Source of the DNA: Brachionus manjavacas
Lineage: Eukaryota; Rotifera; Eurotatoria; Ploima; Brachionidae
Length of the DNA: 64,000 nt
Assembly (NCBI GenBank): GCA_019054805.1
Contig: JAHQIY010000025.1
Location: 558,001-622,000 of the forward strand
Direction of reading: 5' to 3'
Positions 35,901 to 55,752 of this stretch are shown in pieces. How positions within the stretch are numbered: the stretch's first letter is position 1; each line of letters begins with the position of its first letter. The notes under the pieces were generated by a model that was not told the origin of the DNA, searched no databases, and worked only from the letters and a program-made list of their open reading frames with translations. Made by a program: the position numbers and the translations under genes.

Positions 35901-36777
35901 ACCAATTGAAGAAGAACTTTTGCCAGAAAAACTAGAACGAGTAAAATTGCTATCCCTTTTATTTCTTTTAAAAAATAAATTATTTTTTGAAATTCTATAA
36001 AAAAATTTAGCCAGAAAATCCATTAGAAGAATGCAATAGATTTTTGAAACCAATTGAGGAATTCGCATCACAATATTCTGAGACACATTATTTGGCTTTT
36101 GAAGTGTATTATCGTAAAAATAAGCCCTTATTAATGATGAAAGCTCTTAAAAAAATCAAAAATATTTCCAATAGTGTGGCATCTTTGGCAAAGTTTCATT
36201 ATTATGCTTGCAAATTCCTATTAAAATGTTAGTAGATTAAAATTTATGCGCAAAAATATTATTTTTTTTTTTAATTTTAAAAGATGAAAAAGAAAAGGGT
36301 TCATACAATACAGACGTTCTTGGAGTCATTGAAAATGAACTAAAACATTTGGAACTTTTTGGACAATCTGTTGAAAAATTCAATGAAAAATTCTTGAGCG
36401 CTAACCAAAACAATTTTGAAGGCTTGATTGAAGGATCAAAGATATTATATGATTTGAATCCAAATGAGAATCAAAAAAAGGCATTAGATTTATTTAAAAA
36501 TATTTCTAAAGAAAATGTCTCAGTAGACTTTAAAAATGCGATCGATGCATTCAGGTCTGTGACTGAAAATCATTATTTTGGAAAATGTGCCAAAGAAGAA
36601 GTTGAAAGCATAAGAACAAAATTAAAAGAATTTTTTACAGAAGCTACTATTTTTAAAACCCCAGAAGAGCAAGCAAATGAGTTAATAAATTGTGTCCAAG
36701 GACTGTGCATTAACTCTTTTATATCATCAGTTAACAACGACATAACAGACAAAATGGCCTCGGTCAATATTAGATAA
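32935..36777 (+). CDS. NAA15: N-alpha-acetyltransferase 15, NatA auxiliary subunit
   Basis: Ten exons: 32935-32991, 33053-33325, 33381-33581, 33633-33780, 33846-33965, 34020-34618, 35346-35474, 35533-35940, 36011-36227 and 36284-36777. All joins are in phase and give 881 residues (human about 866). Hallmark stretches are [74 protein letters not shown], and [15 protein letters not shown] followed by a Lys/Glu-rich nuclear-signal-like segment. It is a TPR superhelix that wraps the catalytic subunit NAA10, anchors NatA at the ribosome exit and drives co-translational N-terminal acetylation. Introns are 51-70 nt except one of 727 nt. Exons five and six are separated by a 54-nt in-frame intron that could be mistaken for coding sequence. 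Confidence 0.95.
34613..35290. repeat. Internal duplication inside NAA15 intron 6
   Basis: ACAAGAGTAATTAT at 34613 (the real exon end plus donor) recurs at 35161. The following sequence (AGTCAATTTTTGACCAAATT versus AGTCAATTTTTAATCAAATT, and a later AACCTAGA word) is also shared over about 130 bp with drift. The 727-nt intron, an outlier beside 51-70 nt neighbours, seems to have grown by duplicating the exon border and intron. Confidence 0.6.
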
Positions 36778-37389
36778 TTTTCCTAAAAACCATTTAACTT
36801 TTAAATTATTTTATTTTGAATGCATAACTCAAAATATTACCGAGAATAAATTTTTTAAAAGCAAGTTTATCTTAGTTTAATTGTTGAAGATGATGATCCA
36901 TTCAAAATAGCATTTAAATTCTAAGAGTTTATCTTTAGATATTAAAATTTATCTTTGAATTAATTAAAATAGTCTTAATTAAATATTCTTTTGATGTCGT
37001 GTAGATTTTGAAAATCCCATTGATAAAATCAATTTTTGAAATTCAAAATTATTAACTGATTTTTTTATTTCAAAATTGGTAAGAATGTCGATTTTTTCAT
37101 TTTATTACTCTGAATTTCTTTTAAAAATTTAATTCTGAATGCTAGGCACAAAAGTTTGTCATGTAATTATTAATTATGTTATTAAAATTGAAATAAAAAA
37201 CAAAAGTACTTAACTAAGGAACAAATGTATTTTATTATTTCTCTTATAATAAAAAAGTAACACAATTTTTATCAAATTAGAACAAAAATAATTAAATATC
37301 GACAAAAATACATTACTTTTTTTTTTGTTTGTTTGATCCAACTGTTTGATCCAACTCTACCGCGTTTTTTTTTAACTTGGGGTTGTGGA

Positions 37390-37448
37390 GAAAAATTCTT
37401 GAGCGCTAATTAAAAAATTTTGAAGGCTTGATTGAAGGATCAAAGATT
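37390..37448 (+). pseudogene. Duplicated fragment of the NAA15 last exon
   Basis: GAAAAATTCTTGAGCGCTAA and the following TTTTGAAGGCTTGATTGAAG repeat 36385-36443 of NAA15 with only a few changes around AACCAAAACAA. The copy carries no flanking exon or intron sequence and is about 1 kb downstream in the same orientation. It is a short segmental duplication with no coding role. The remainder of 36780-38320 is AT-rich without a gene. Confidence 0.75.
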
Positions 37449-38329
37449 GATTGAAGGAATTTAATTGTACTAACAAAAAATAATTGACACTAACATCAGT
37501 ATTTTTTTTCTAGAAAATTTTATTTTTGTTTTTTTAAAAATATTAAACGCGAAAACTTTTTAACGGTTAAAATGCAATTACAACAAAAAATATTTAATTT
37601 CTTTCTAAGCTAGATCGTTATAATTCAATTTTTTTTAAAATTGCAACAATTAGCTCAACAATCGTCACTTACTTTAAATATTTAAAAATTGCTCTCCGGA
37701 GCAATAGAACCTTCAATGATTTTCTCGATCCTAATTTTGAAATTTTACGTTTTTTTGCTTTTTGTTAAAAAAATTTCAAAATATTAACTGATAAGAAACA
37801 AACATTTTTTCTAAATTATGAAATGATAATAAAAATTAAAAGGCAAAAAAATTATATTTTTGGTTTTCGGAAATGCAAATATGAAAACCTAGGAAAGCTA
37901 TTTTTTAGGGGATGTGAAAATTTTTTTTGGGCCTTAGGGTTCCAAAAGGGTCCGACCTTGTGAAACAGACGTCCTTTTCAACAAAAAAAAAATCAACAAT
38001 GCATATAAAGACTATATTAAAATTACAAATTTTATGTAAGACCATGCAATTTCCTCCTAATAAATAAAGTTTAAAATGAAAATTACCTAGGAAAAATATG
38101 GGTAAAAAAGTAAAAAATTTTATAGTGTTTTTATATCTAGTCCCAACGGTCCCCCCATTGCCCATATTGAATAATATTATTCATACGTTAGCCAATGTAT
38201 TCTATAAATTCGTTCTTTTCATACTAGAAGAAACACACTCAGATCCTAAAACTCAATTTAGTAATTTTTTATTTAGATCTGAAATAAATTTAATCATACA
38301 AAAACACAAAAAATCAAGATAAATGGATC

Positions 38330-38595
38330 GAATAAAAAAGGCGATCCACTAGCCTAATGTAGCGACGAAATCGAATGGGTAAAAAAATTGAGATATCTTG
38401 GTGTATGGAGAGGTGGTAAATGCTATAGTAAAGAATACCTTATATAACTAAGAAATAACATATGAAGAGCTTTGTACTTACTTAAAAGAAACCTAGATAG
38501 TAAAAGTATAGAAAATTGTAATATCAATAATAAAAAGAAAAAAATATGCTTAGTAATAAAACAAATGGTTTTGCAAGAGAAAAGATCGAGGACAA
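38330..38595 (+). pseudogene. LINE fragment downstream of the RT palm
   Basis: The plus strand reads EIEWVKKLRYLGVWRGGKCY and, after stops, ALYLLKRNLDSKSIEN. This fits the 'i.wv...kYLGv' block that follows the RT palm in LINEs. It is short, stop-ridden and cut by the gypsy element junction near 38600. Confidence 0.55.
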
Positions 38596-38608
38596 CAAAC
38601 CTACTATA

Positions 38609-38653
38609 TGACACATTCCTGTATTATTTTTTAGATAATACAGTAATGTGTCA
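38609..38653. repeat. 45-bp palindrome at the gypsy truncation point
   Basis: TGACACATTCCTGTATTAT and ATAATACAGTAATGTGTCA are inverted arms of 19 nt with one mismatch around a TTTTTAG loop. It lies exactly where the gypsy pol frame stops and the LINE fragment begins. Confidence 0.8.
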
Positions 38654-38699
38654 TCTACATAGACGTCAAGACTTTTACGTGAAGTTGTGTCAATGTGAT

Positions 38700-40251
38700 C
38701 ATTAAAATCGTTATCAGTAATGGTTTTTAGTGAAAGCACTGGCAGACTAACAGCATCAGCGTTTAAATGTTGGGTTCCTTTCCTATGGACTATCTCAAAG
38801 TCATAAGCTTGTAAATAGATAGCCCAACGGGCTAATCTTCCCGTAGGTTCATTGATGTTCATAAGCCATATCAACGCGTAGTGATCTGTATTCACTAGAA
38901 ATTTGAATCCATACAGCTCTGTGCGAAATTCTTTAATTGCGTCTACAACTGTCAAACATTCTTTTTCAGTGCTGCTGTAATGAATTTCGGCACCTTTGAG
39001 TAGTCGTGACGCGTAAGCGCATACATACTCGCTTCCATTTTCATCAATTAGTGCTAGAATAGCGCCCATCTCATAACCTGAAGCGTCGCAATGAAGTATA
39101 AATTTTCGATTCCAATCAGGTTGTCTAAGGACAGGTTCTGACGTCAGGATCAATTTTAGATTTTCGAACGATTCATGTTGAGGCTTTCCCCATTCAAATT
39201 TAATATCTTTTTTTACTAAGTCGTACAATGGTTTTGCAATTTACGCAAAATCTTTTACGAAAATCCTATAATAACCACATAAACCTAAAAAACATTGAAC
39301 TTGCTTAACGTTTTTGGGAGGTTTCCTTTTATTGATAGTCTCAAGTTTAGCTGGATCCATTTCTATTGTCGATCCAGATACTAAATGACCAAGAACTTTT
39401 ACTTTTTTGGCGAACCAAATGCATTTGTTTGGCTTAATCTTAAGTTCTGCTTTTCTAAGAATGTTTCCTACTTCTATCAGATGCTCTAGGTGTTCTTTTA
39501 TTGCTTTCGAGTGAATAATGATATCGTCAAGGTATACCTCTACAAACATTTTATTGCCAAATAGCCTGTGCATCATTCTGCTGAATTGAGCTGGGGCATT
39601 TTTTAATCCAAAAGGTAACCTTTTAAATTGGTAATGTCCGTCTGGAGTGGAGAATGCTGTTTTATCCTTCGAATCTGGGTGCATATCTACTTGCCAGTAG
39701 CCAGACGTCAAGTCAAGTGTGGAGAAGTATACTGAGTCACTTAAACGTCTGAGAATGTCGTCAATTCTTGGAAGAGGCCAATTTTCAGTAACCGTCTTCT
39801 GGTTTAACTTTCTGTAATCGACACAAAACCTTTTTGAGCCGTCTTTTTTGGGCATCAAAACAACTGGTGCCGACCATGGTGAGCTTGATTCTTCAATGAT
39901 ATCGTTTTCGAGCATGGACTGAACTTCTTTCCTAATATAGTCTCTTTCCATAACAGACTTTCTGTATGGTCTGATATAGATTGGGGTGTATTCTGTTAGC
40001 TTAATGATATGCTTGTCGACATTAGATTTTTTAAGATCTCTTACTTCTGCTGCGAATCTATCTTTTATAGCATCAATAGCTTGCCTGAAGTGGTTGAGGT
40101 CATTATCTTTTAGGTCCTCTTGTGGTTTAATAACCAATTTAGTTTTTGATTTTTCTAGAGGCCATTCGTCCTCGGACAGTTCAAAATCATCAGCGAATTT
40201 GATACTACACGCTTCTTCCGTGAGCAGTGTGTCTTCATCCGAGTTCATCAA
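38700..40251 (-). pseudogene. pol: Gypsy pol (RT, RNase H), one stop, no integrase
   Basis: Pol is in the -1 frame relative to gag and opens across the TTTTTTTAA at the gag stop. RT motifs: YIRPYRKSVMERDYIRKEV, WSAPVVLMPKKDGSKRFCVD, STLDLTSGYWQ, FKRLPFGLKNAPAQF and the catalytic VEVYLDDIIIHSK. A TAA at 39241-39243 interrupts DFA/IAKPLYDLV. RNase H follows in frame (FILHCDASGYEMGAILA, NTDHYALIWLM, and the tether IVHRKGTQHLNADAVS). The frame then runs into unrelated sequence at the palindrome, so the integrase is lost. Confidence 0.9.
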
Positions 40252-40253
40252 AA

Positions 40254-41846
40254 TTAAAAAAAGATTATATCGCTCGGAAATTTCATCAATTTTTGACTAG
40301 GATTAAGACTAGCACCTGTTTGCATAAACCAATCGAGACCTAAAAGTCCATCGTTATCCTCGTGGTCTATTATCAAAAACTCCATAAAGCATACATGACC
40401 CTGAATGTCCAGTTTTATTTTTTCTGTTTTGCCGACTACCATGCTTATTGTATTATCAGCTGTTTTAATTTTCGAACTGGATGGTAAAATTCTTAATCCA
40501 AAATTATTAACAGTTTTTCTTGAAATAATAGAGCTTGTGCATCCGCTGTCGATAGCGAACTTAACTGGTTTACCGTCTACAAGACCATTTATTCTCAGGA
40601 AGTTACCTGTTGTGCAAACGTATACGTATTCAGTATCACGATTACGATTGTTTGACTCTGGTTCTTCCGTTTCTTCTGCTAAGTATGATTTCTTCGGGTT
40701 GCTCCATTTTCCTTTGTTCTGATTCCTTCCATAATTTGATTTGTTATTGTTCTCGCCGCTAAACAATTTCACTTTGCAATCTGCTTTAATGTGACGTGGT
40801 TTTTTACATCTGTAACAGACAGTGATTTTACCTCTATCATCTGTTTTATTATTTAAGTTTTTTCCTCTATCAACTTCTTTCTCTCTTAAGTTATAGAATG
40901 ATTTTAAGCGCTTCTTATAATTGTTTCTTGAATAATAAACGGGTACTGGCTTATTAACACTCCACGTACTCCTACTGAATATCCTAGCTTGAGTTATAGC
41001 ATCGTCAAGTGTCTTGACATTTTTGCTATCCAACTCAGCTCTAACGCGGGGGTCAACCGCGTCAAAAAACATCCATACCAACTCGAACTCATCTATTTTT
41101 TCGATTTTGTTGGCAATTTGCTGAAATTTCAGAACATTTTCCTCATAATTCACGTCCAATTTGATTGCCTTTAATTCGGATCTTAAAGTTCTTTGGACAT
41201 CGTCTGGCTTATAAGTGGCCAACAGGTGAGATTTCAACTCAACCCATGTCAGGTTTTCTTTCTTTTTCTTAAGATTCCTGACCAATTGCAAAGCATTACC
41301 TCTTAAAAATCTGTTAACTGCAGTGACTAATCTATTTTTATCAATTCCCTGGTCTTCCGCCTCTGTTTCGACAAGGTAGATCCATTCCTCAATTTTATCC
41401 TTGTCGTTTCCATATAGTTTCGGGATATCATCCATCTTAAACTGTGGACGTCTATTGAAAACCCTATTTTCCATTGGTGACATGTCTGGTTCAATAATTT
41501 GCTCTTGTTGATGAGTACTTTCCGTTGTAGTTGATAAGCTTGATTGGGGTGTCGATTTATTTTGATGGCTTGCATCTGGTTGTTCCTTTTTCTTTGCTAC
41601 AAGTACCGCTCTTTGGGTCAGAAGACTAATTAAAAGTTTCTTAGGAGCCTTAGTAGCCGTTATTTTCTCCAACCAATCAGCTTGTTCTACTTCTGAGCCA
41701 TTTACTAATGTTCCATTTTCCTCAAGGTAGTGAAAATCGGTTTCCAAGTGGTTCTGAGCTTTTACCATGTGAACAAGTGCCTGAACGGGCAAACTTTCGC
41801 AATATTCCATGGATATTGGCAATGAAAAGAAACTCATTGTGGACAT
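40254..41846 (-). CDS. gag: Gypsy gag polyprotein with aspartic protease
   Basis: A 530-residue open frame. Residues about 130-320 form the capsid-like region (DDIPKLYGNDKDKIEEWIYL, then FLRGNALQLV and WVELKSHLLATY). A CCHC knuckle follows near 370 (CYRCKKPRHIKADC, spacing CX2CX4HX4C). The retropepsin-like protease comes last, with catalytic FAIDSGCTSSII (DSG) and the flap-side GLLGLDWF. It packages element RNA and processes the polyprotein. The frame ends at a seven-T run and TAA, where pol overlaps in the -1 frame. The start chosen, MSTMSFFSLP, is the first ATG after the PBS. Confidence 0.9.
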   Translation of the reverse strand: MSTMSFFSLPISMEYCESLPVQALVHMVKAQNHLETDFHYLEENGTLVNGSEVEQADWLEKITATKAPKKLLISLLTQRAVLVAKKKEQPDASHQNKSTPQSSLSTTTESTHQQEQIIEPDMSPMENRVFNRRPQFKMDDIPKLYGNDKDKIEEWIYLVETEAEDQGIDKNRLVTAVNRFLRGNALQLVRNLKKKKENLTWVELKSHLLATYKPDDVQRTLRSELKAIKLDVNYEENVLKFQQIANKIEKIDEFELVWMFFDAVDPRVRAELDSKNVKTLDDAITQARIFSRSTWSVNKPVPVYYSRNNYKKRLKSFYNLREKEVDRGKNLNNKTDDRGKITVCYRCKKPRHIKADCKVKLFSGENNNKSNYGRNQNKGKWSNPKKSYLAEETEEPESNNRNRDTEYVYVCTTGNFLRINGLVDGKPVKFAIDSGCTSSIISRKTVNNFGLRILPSSSKIKTADNTISMVVGKTEKIKLDIQGHVCFMEFLIIDHEDNDGLLGLDWFMQTGASLNPSQKLMKFPSDIIFF

Positions 41847-41870
41847 TTTTACTTATCGCTGCTACCAAGA

Positions 41871-42121
41871 TGTAAGGCGGGTTAATGAATGATAAAACAA
41901 GTATACTTTTGAATAGTTTATTAAATAATTGTTGAGCTCTAACAATTTATATAATTAGTGTAATCCCTTAAAATATCTCTCCAAGCACTGAGAATGGAAT
42001 CATTATTTATACCCATGAGTTCGTGTCAAGAACACGGGCTTATAATTAAGACAAGATGTGAGCTATTATATAAATGTTTATATCAGCATCTAGAAGCGTC
42101 TATCTTCTGAGATACGTGACA
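41871..42121 (-). repeat. 5' LTR of the gypsy element
   Basis: On the minus strand it begins TGTCACGTATCTCAGAAGAT and ends ACCCGCCTTACA, the TG...CA borders expected of an LTR, and is 251 bp long. Immediately 3' lies TCTTGGTAGCAGCGATAAG, where TGGTAGCAGCG suits a tRNA primer-binding site. Only this LTR is present, so its right border is inferred from TG and the PBS spacing rather than from a second copy. Confidence 0.65.
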
Positions 42122-42989
42122 ATTGTATTAATTCTTTCTTATCATTGCGCATCAGTTGAGAAGCTGATGATCAAGTGATACGTAGGGTGTATGCACTCAA
42201 CTTAAAACCTATTGGCTCAAAAATAAGGAAAACTAAACTTGGCCTTGTCAAGAAACTTCTTGAAAATGAATTTACGTTAAAACTACTCAAAAACAATGAA
42301 AATAAAGTTAATCGACAAAGTAAATTCATAAAAAAGAACCTAAAGACATATTGGGATCGCATGATTTTGTAAATAAAAAAATTAAACGATCATAAACTTA
42401 GATAAATCAAGCTTGAAGATAGGAAAAGCAATCAAAATAGAATTTTTGAATCTACAAAACACTGTTTTAAGAACTTAAAAAAGAAAGAACTAGAACAAAA
42501 TTATAGATTTGTTGCAGAGACAAAATTTTGGGCATAAAATTTTAATACAAACTTATACATTTAGTTTCTAAAATTTTTAATTTTTAATTGTCAATTACAC
42601 TTGTATTCTTTATTTATTTTTTATTAAATTTCAAAATGATCGATTATGACCACATTTGAACTAAAGTGTGAAAAAAACAGCACAAAATAAATTGTCTTAA
42701 AGACACTGAAGAATCCAGAAAATTTTTAGAAAATTTGGAAAAATCATCTTTTCTAAATTTTCTATTCTCTATTATTCTTTTGTAGTCAAAAGCTGGTCGA
42801 AAAAAAGGCTGTTACTTAAACTTAACTCTTATCCGGCCAAAATAGAAAAAATAACGTTATCGGCCAAAATGGGTCATTTTTGACCCGAAAAAAAATTCCA
42901 ATTTTTTTTGTTAGTTATGCTGCTGGATTCGGATGCTATGGTATATGTCGATGAGCGAAGAATCCTGGTTGTGCTAGATGGAGATTCTA

Positions 42990-43149
42990 ATTAAGGTGCA
43001 TCATCGTCTTCTTCGTCTGATGTTTCTGACTCACTTTCATACTCGTCGACAAATTCTTGCAGAGTAGGTTGAACATAATCAAACTCGTCATCGCTTACTT
43101 GATCCTCAGCATCTACCTGTTCAGATGAATAGTTATATGTATTCATATT
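42990..43149 (-). pseudogene. piggyBac transposase N-terminus
   Basis: The minus-strand ATG at 43149 starts MNTYNYSSEQVDAEDQVSDD and continues through a strongly acidic stretch (VDEYESESETSDEEDD) to a stop after about 51 codons, with SPSSTTRILRSS-like sequence behind it. Acidic N-termini of this type open many piggyBac transposases. The catalytic DDD domain is entirely missing. Confidence 0.6.
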
Positions 43150-43274
43150 ATAAAAATTTATTTTTTTAATACTTCTAATATAATTAAGAACTTAGTTTTT
43201 ATAGACCCAGTCATGAACCGTTAATTTTAATTGATTAATCAAGGAATAAGCTTATTCTAGCCGTTTTAATTCAA

Positions 43275-44060
43275 CTTAGCGAAGTTAAAAAATGTAGCTA
43301 CATTTTTTACTCTGGTAATCCGTCAAAAAGCATTAAGCTAAGTCTAAAACTATTTGGAAAACAAATACCCTACACTGACTCCCCAGTCTTCCTTGGAATA
43401 AAATTTGACCAAAGTCTTTGTTTCAACTCCCAGGTTGAACTCATTCGTTCTAGATGTCATGATCGCGTAAATTTAATTAAAATTTTGTCACACAGATCGT
43501 GGAAGTTAAATAAAAAAACCTTAATTGGAGTCTATAATGCACTTATAGGTTCCATTATAGACTATAGTTTTTTCATCTTATCCCGTGTCTCCCAGACAAA
43601 CATTCAAAAACTGCAAGTAATTCAAAATACATGTTTTAAATCAATCTATCACTTGCCTTATGACACACCTTCTATCCAACTTTCTGGCCTTCTCAAGGAC
43701 CAAAAGGTTGATAGAATTGAGTCTAGACTCAGAATTCTGCTCGAAAAATACATAAAATAAAGTTTAATATGTGAAAACACACTCATTACTTCACTCATAC
43801 AGGATTATATTGATGTTTTTGTTGAAAGCTCAAGAAGTTCTGAACTTAAAACCCTTCTTTGTAAAGTCTCAAATGAGCTATTTCAATGGACAACTGTTTT
43901 TCTGTAACATTTCCGTTTTCTTTTTCAACTTCTAATGTCATTTTATTAATTTAATTGATTCAACACAACTTTTTATATGGACACTTTTTTAAAATTTTAA
44001 ATACCAAAGGCGAAAGGAGTTCCATTACTCAAAGCCTTTATTTCTTTTGAAATATTAAAT
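43275..44060 (+). pseudogene. LINE ORF2 C-terminus and 3' tail
   Basis: A continuous plus frame reads EVKKCSYIFYSGNPSKSIKL, VFLGIKFDQSLCF, KILSHRSWKLNKKTLIGVYN, GSIIDYSFFIL and KLQVIQNTCFKSIYHL, then a stop at 43758. The same frame reopens (SLIQDYIDVFVESSRSSELK) to a final stop near 43907. A 3' UTR with AAAGCCTTTATTTCTTTTGA and TAAATAAACT follows. This is the end of a jockey/CR1-like ORF2, 5'-truncated on insertion into the piggyBac derivative. Confidence 0.8.
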
Positions 44061-44668
44061 AAACTATTAACAACAATAAAAATAAGATCATTTATCGGTA
44101 TTTTCTCATTTTTTAAAAAGTTACACTGAATAAAACAATTAAAGTAATATCAGTTTTCGGTATTTTTAATTTTTTTTTTTAAAAATGGTGTTGAATAAAA
44201 AAATAAGATGAGTTTTCGGTGTTTTTATTTTTAAAGGGAAAGACAATCAAATAACAATCGAAATCAATTAAGTTGAATGAAAAGTTTTTTTATTTATAGA
44301 AAAAATTCAATGTAATTTTGCTTGGGTCATTTTTGACCCATTTTGGCCGATAACCGAATATTGGGTCATTTTTGACCCAATTTTGGACGGATAAGAGTTA
44401 AACTAATTAACGATCTGTCATTTGCATTAAAATTGGTGACTTGTCGCCTTTATTGTTTAATTGTCTATTAGCGTTTAAACTATTTAAAGTTGAAATTTCT
44501 GTAAAATTAACAAAATTATCTAGCTTTTAAGAAGAATTTTATTTAAATATTTGAATATAAATATATAAAATATAATAATATATAAGAAAAGTTTTACAAA
44601 ACAAATTGAAATTTAGCAAAAATCACATCAAACACACATTTTAGCACTAGCAATAATTAGATTCCCAA

Positions 44669-54589
<9,921 letters not shown>

Positions 54590-54599
54590 TGTGTCACTA

Positions 54600-55595
54600 A
54601 TGCTTTCAAAAAAATTTTTTTTTTCTAATCAAATTTTACAACAAACCATTTTTCTATCAATTTCTATTAAAATATTTTAAATTTAGAATCTCTCATTTCC
54701 GATCTTGAAGATTTTTTAACATTTTTATTATGAACTCAATTAATTAGCACGAATCGTGTATAAACTAGTTTTCTTAATGATAGAAGCACAATTAAAATAG
54801 AAAAGACATAGTGATTTTGATGGTGAATAAGAGATTAAATAAATAAATGCAGCAACTATGATAGAATATTAAAGATTACATGTAGTTAATAATCAAACAA
54901 AAATGAATAATTTAGGAGATCGCAGCAAAAATGTCTCAAAACAATATATATTTATTAATAAATTATGAAAAATATTTTGAAATGTTAGCTTTCTTCTGTA
55001 TTTAAAAATTTGAATGTATTTTTGTTCATCTGAATTTTTCTTAGAATAAATAATCTTTGATTAGATAGCAGGCGACTATGATTTCAATTTAATGTAAAAA
55101 ATAATGTCATTCAAATCAACAACGTTGAACTGGTCATGTGAAAATTATTTCTTTTAGACACTTTTATCTGAAAAAAAGTAAAACTCAACAAATATAGACA
55201 AATAAATAAATAATAATCTCTTACAAACCATGTCATCTTATTTTTACCTTGTTCTAATTTGGCAACTCTTTATTTTTTATTGGAATCATTTTCTTTAAAG
55301 ACTCAGTAAAGATTTTTCCAAGCCTTTGAATGTAATATTCTATTTTCTTTGTCTTTTCGTAATTCAATTATTAATGTCACATTGAGTAAGCAAAATAAAT
55401 TGTTTAGTCTAATCAAACAAGATTTAGTGTAAAAAATAATACTCTTTTTAAAATTAACTTAATGAGAAAGTTAATTTTCAATTTATTAATTTAGTCTAAG
55501 TTTTAGCTACTTTATGTAAGAAAAAATTATTTTTATAAAAAAAAAACAATTAAAAAAAAAAAATCAATTAATAAATAAGCTTTTTTAATTTCATA
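54600..55595. other. Intergenic AT-rich stretch upstream of PI4KB
   Basis: No open frame, repeat family or RNA gene is supported here. The PI4KB promoter must lie near its start at 54589, but I see no motif to mark it. Confidence 0.5.
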
Positions 55596-55597
55596 TT

Positions 55598-55752
55598 TTT
55601 TCTTTATTAAATGGTCTTTTACATTGAACATTAACACCACCTTTATGACATCTTGAATTACAAAATACTCCATTTTTGTTTACATTTTCCTGTGCAATTA
55701 CACTTTAGGAATCCTTGACCACCAGTAACGGAATTTAGAGCATTCATTTCAC
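55598..55752 (-). pseudogene. Integrase-like C-terminal Cys cluster (KRAB-A domain 2-like)
   Basis: The minus strand reads TREMNALNSVTGGQGFLKCN, then CTGKCKQKW and, one frame over, CNSRCHKGGVNVQCKR. The GGQGFxKCNC...CNSxCH cluster resembles the C-terminus of integrase-core proteins often annotated 'KRAB-A domain-containing 2-like', which are domesticated or active Ginger/gypsy-like integrases. It is broken by a frameshift and truncated where the 55753 transposon begins. Confidence 0.5.

Larger units (their letters stand above)
38609..42121 (-). mobile_element. Ty3/gypsy LTR retrotransposon, 3'-truncated
   Basis: In minus-strand order: a 5' LTR (42121-41871, starting TGTCACGTATC and ending CCTTACA), a primer-binding-site-like TGGTAGCAGCGATAAG, gag with protease, and pol with RT and RNase H. 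Integrase and the 3' LTR are missing, with the break near 38609-38700. Gag-protease is fully open and pol has one internal stop, so the insertion is fairly young. Confidence 0.88.
42826..44397. mobile_element. piggyBac-type element, deleted, with nested LINE
   Basis: The ends CTCTTATCCGGCCAAAAT (left) and ATTTTGGACGGATAAGAG (right) are inverted repeats, each flanked by TTAA (42822-42825 and 44398-44401), the diagnostic piggyBac duplication. Subterminal repeats GGGTCATTTTTGACCC occur near both ends. Length is 1572 bp. It holds only the acidic N-terminus of a transposase and a LINE 3' fragment. Confidence 0.85.

Noticed and set aside
38098..38322. Plus-strand frame starting MGKKVKNFIVFLYLV
   Set aside because: Short, no homology recalled, in AT-rich sequence between NAA15 and the gypsy element; composition explains the hydrophobic run.
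42175..42372. Lys/Asn-rich plus-strand frame of 65 codons between the gypsy LTR and the piggyBac element
   Set aside because: No motif, no splice partner, and both strands are open over the same interval, so neither is convincing.
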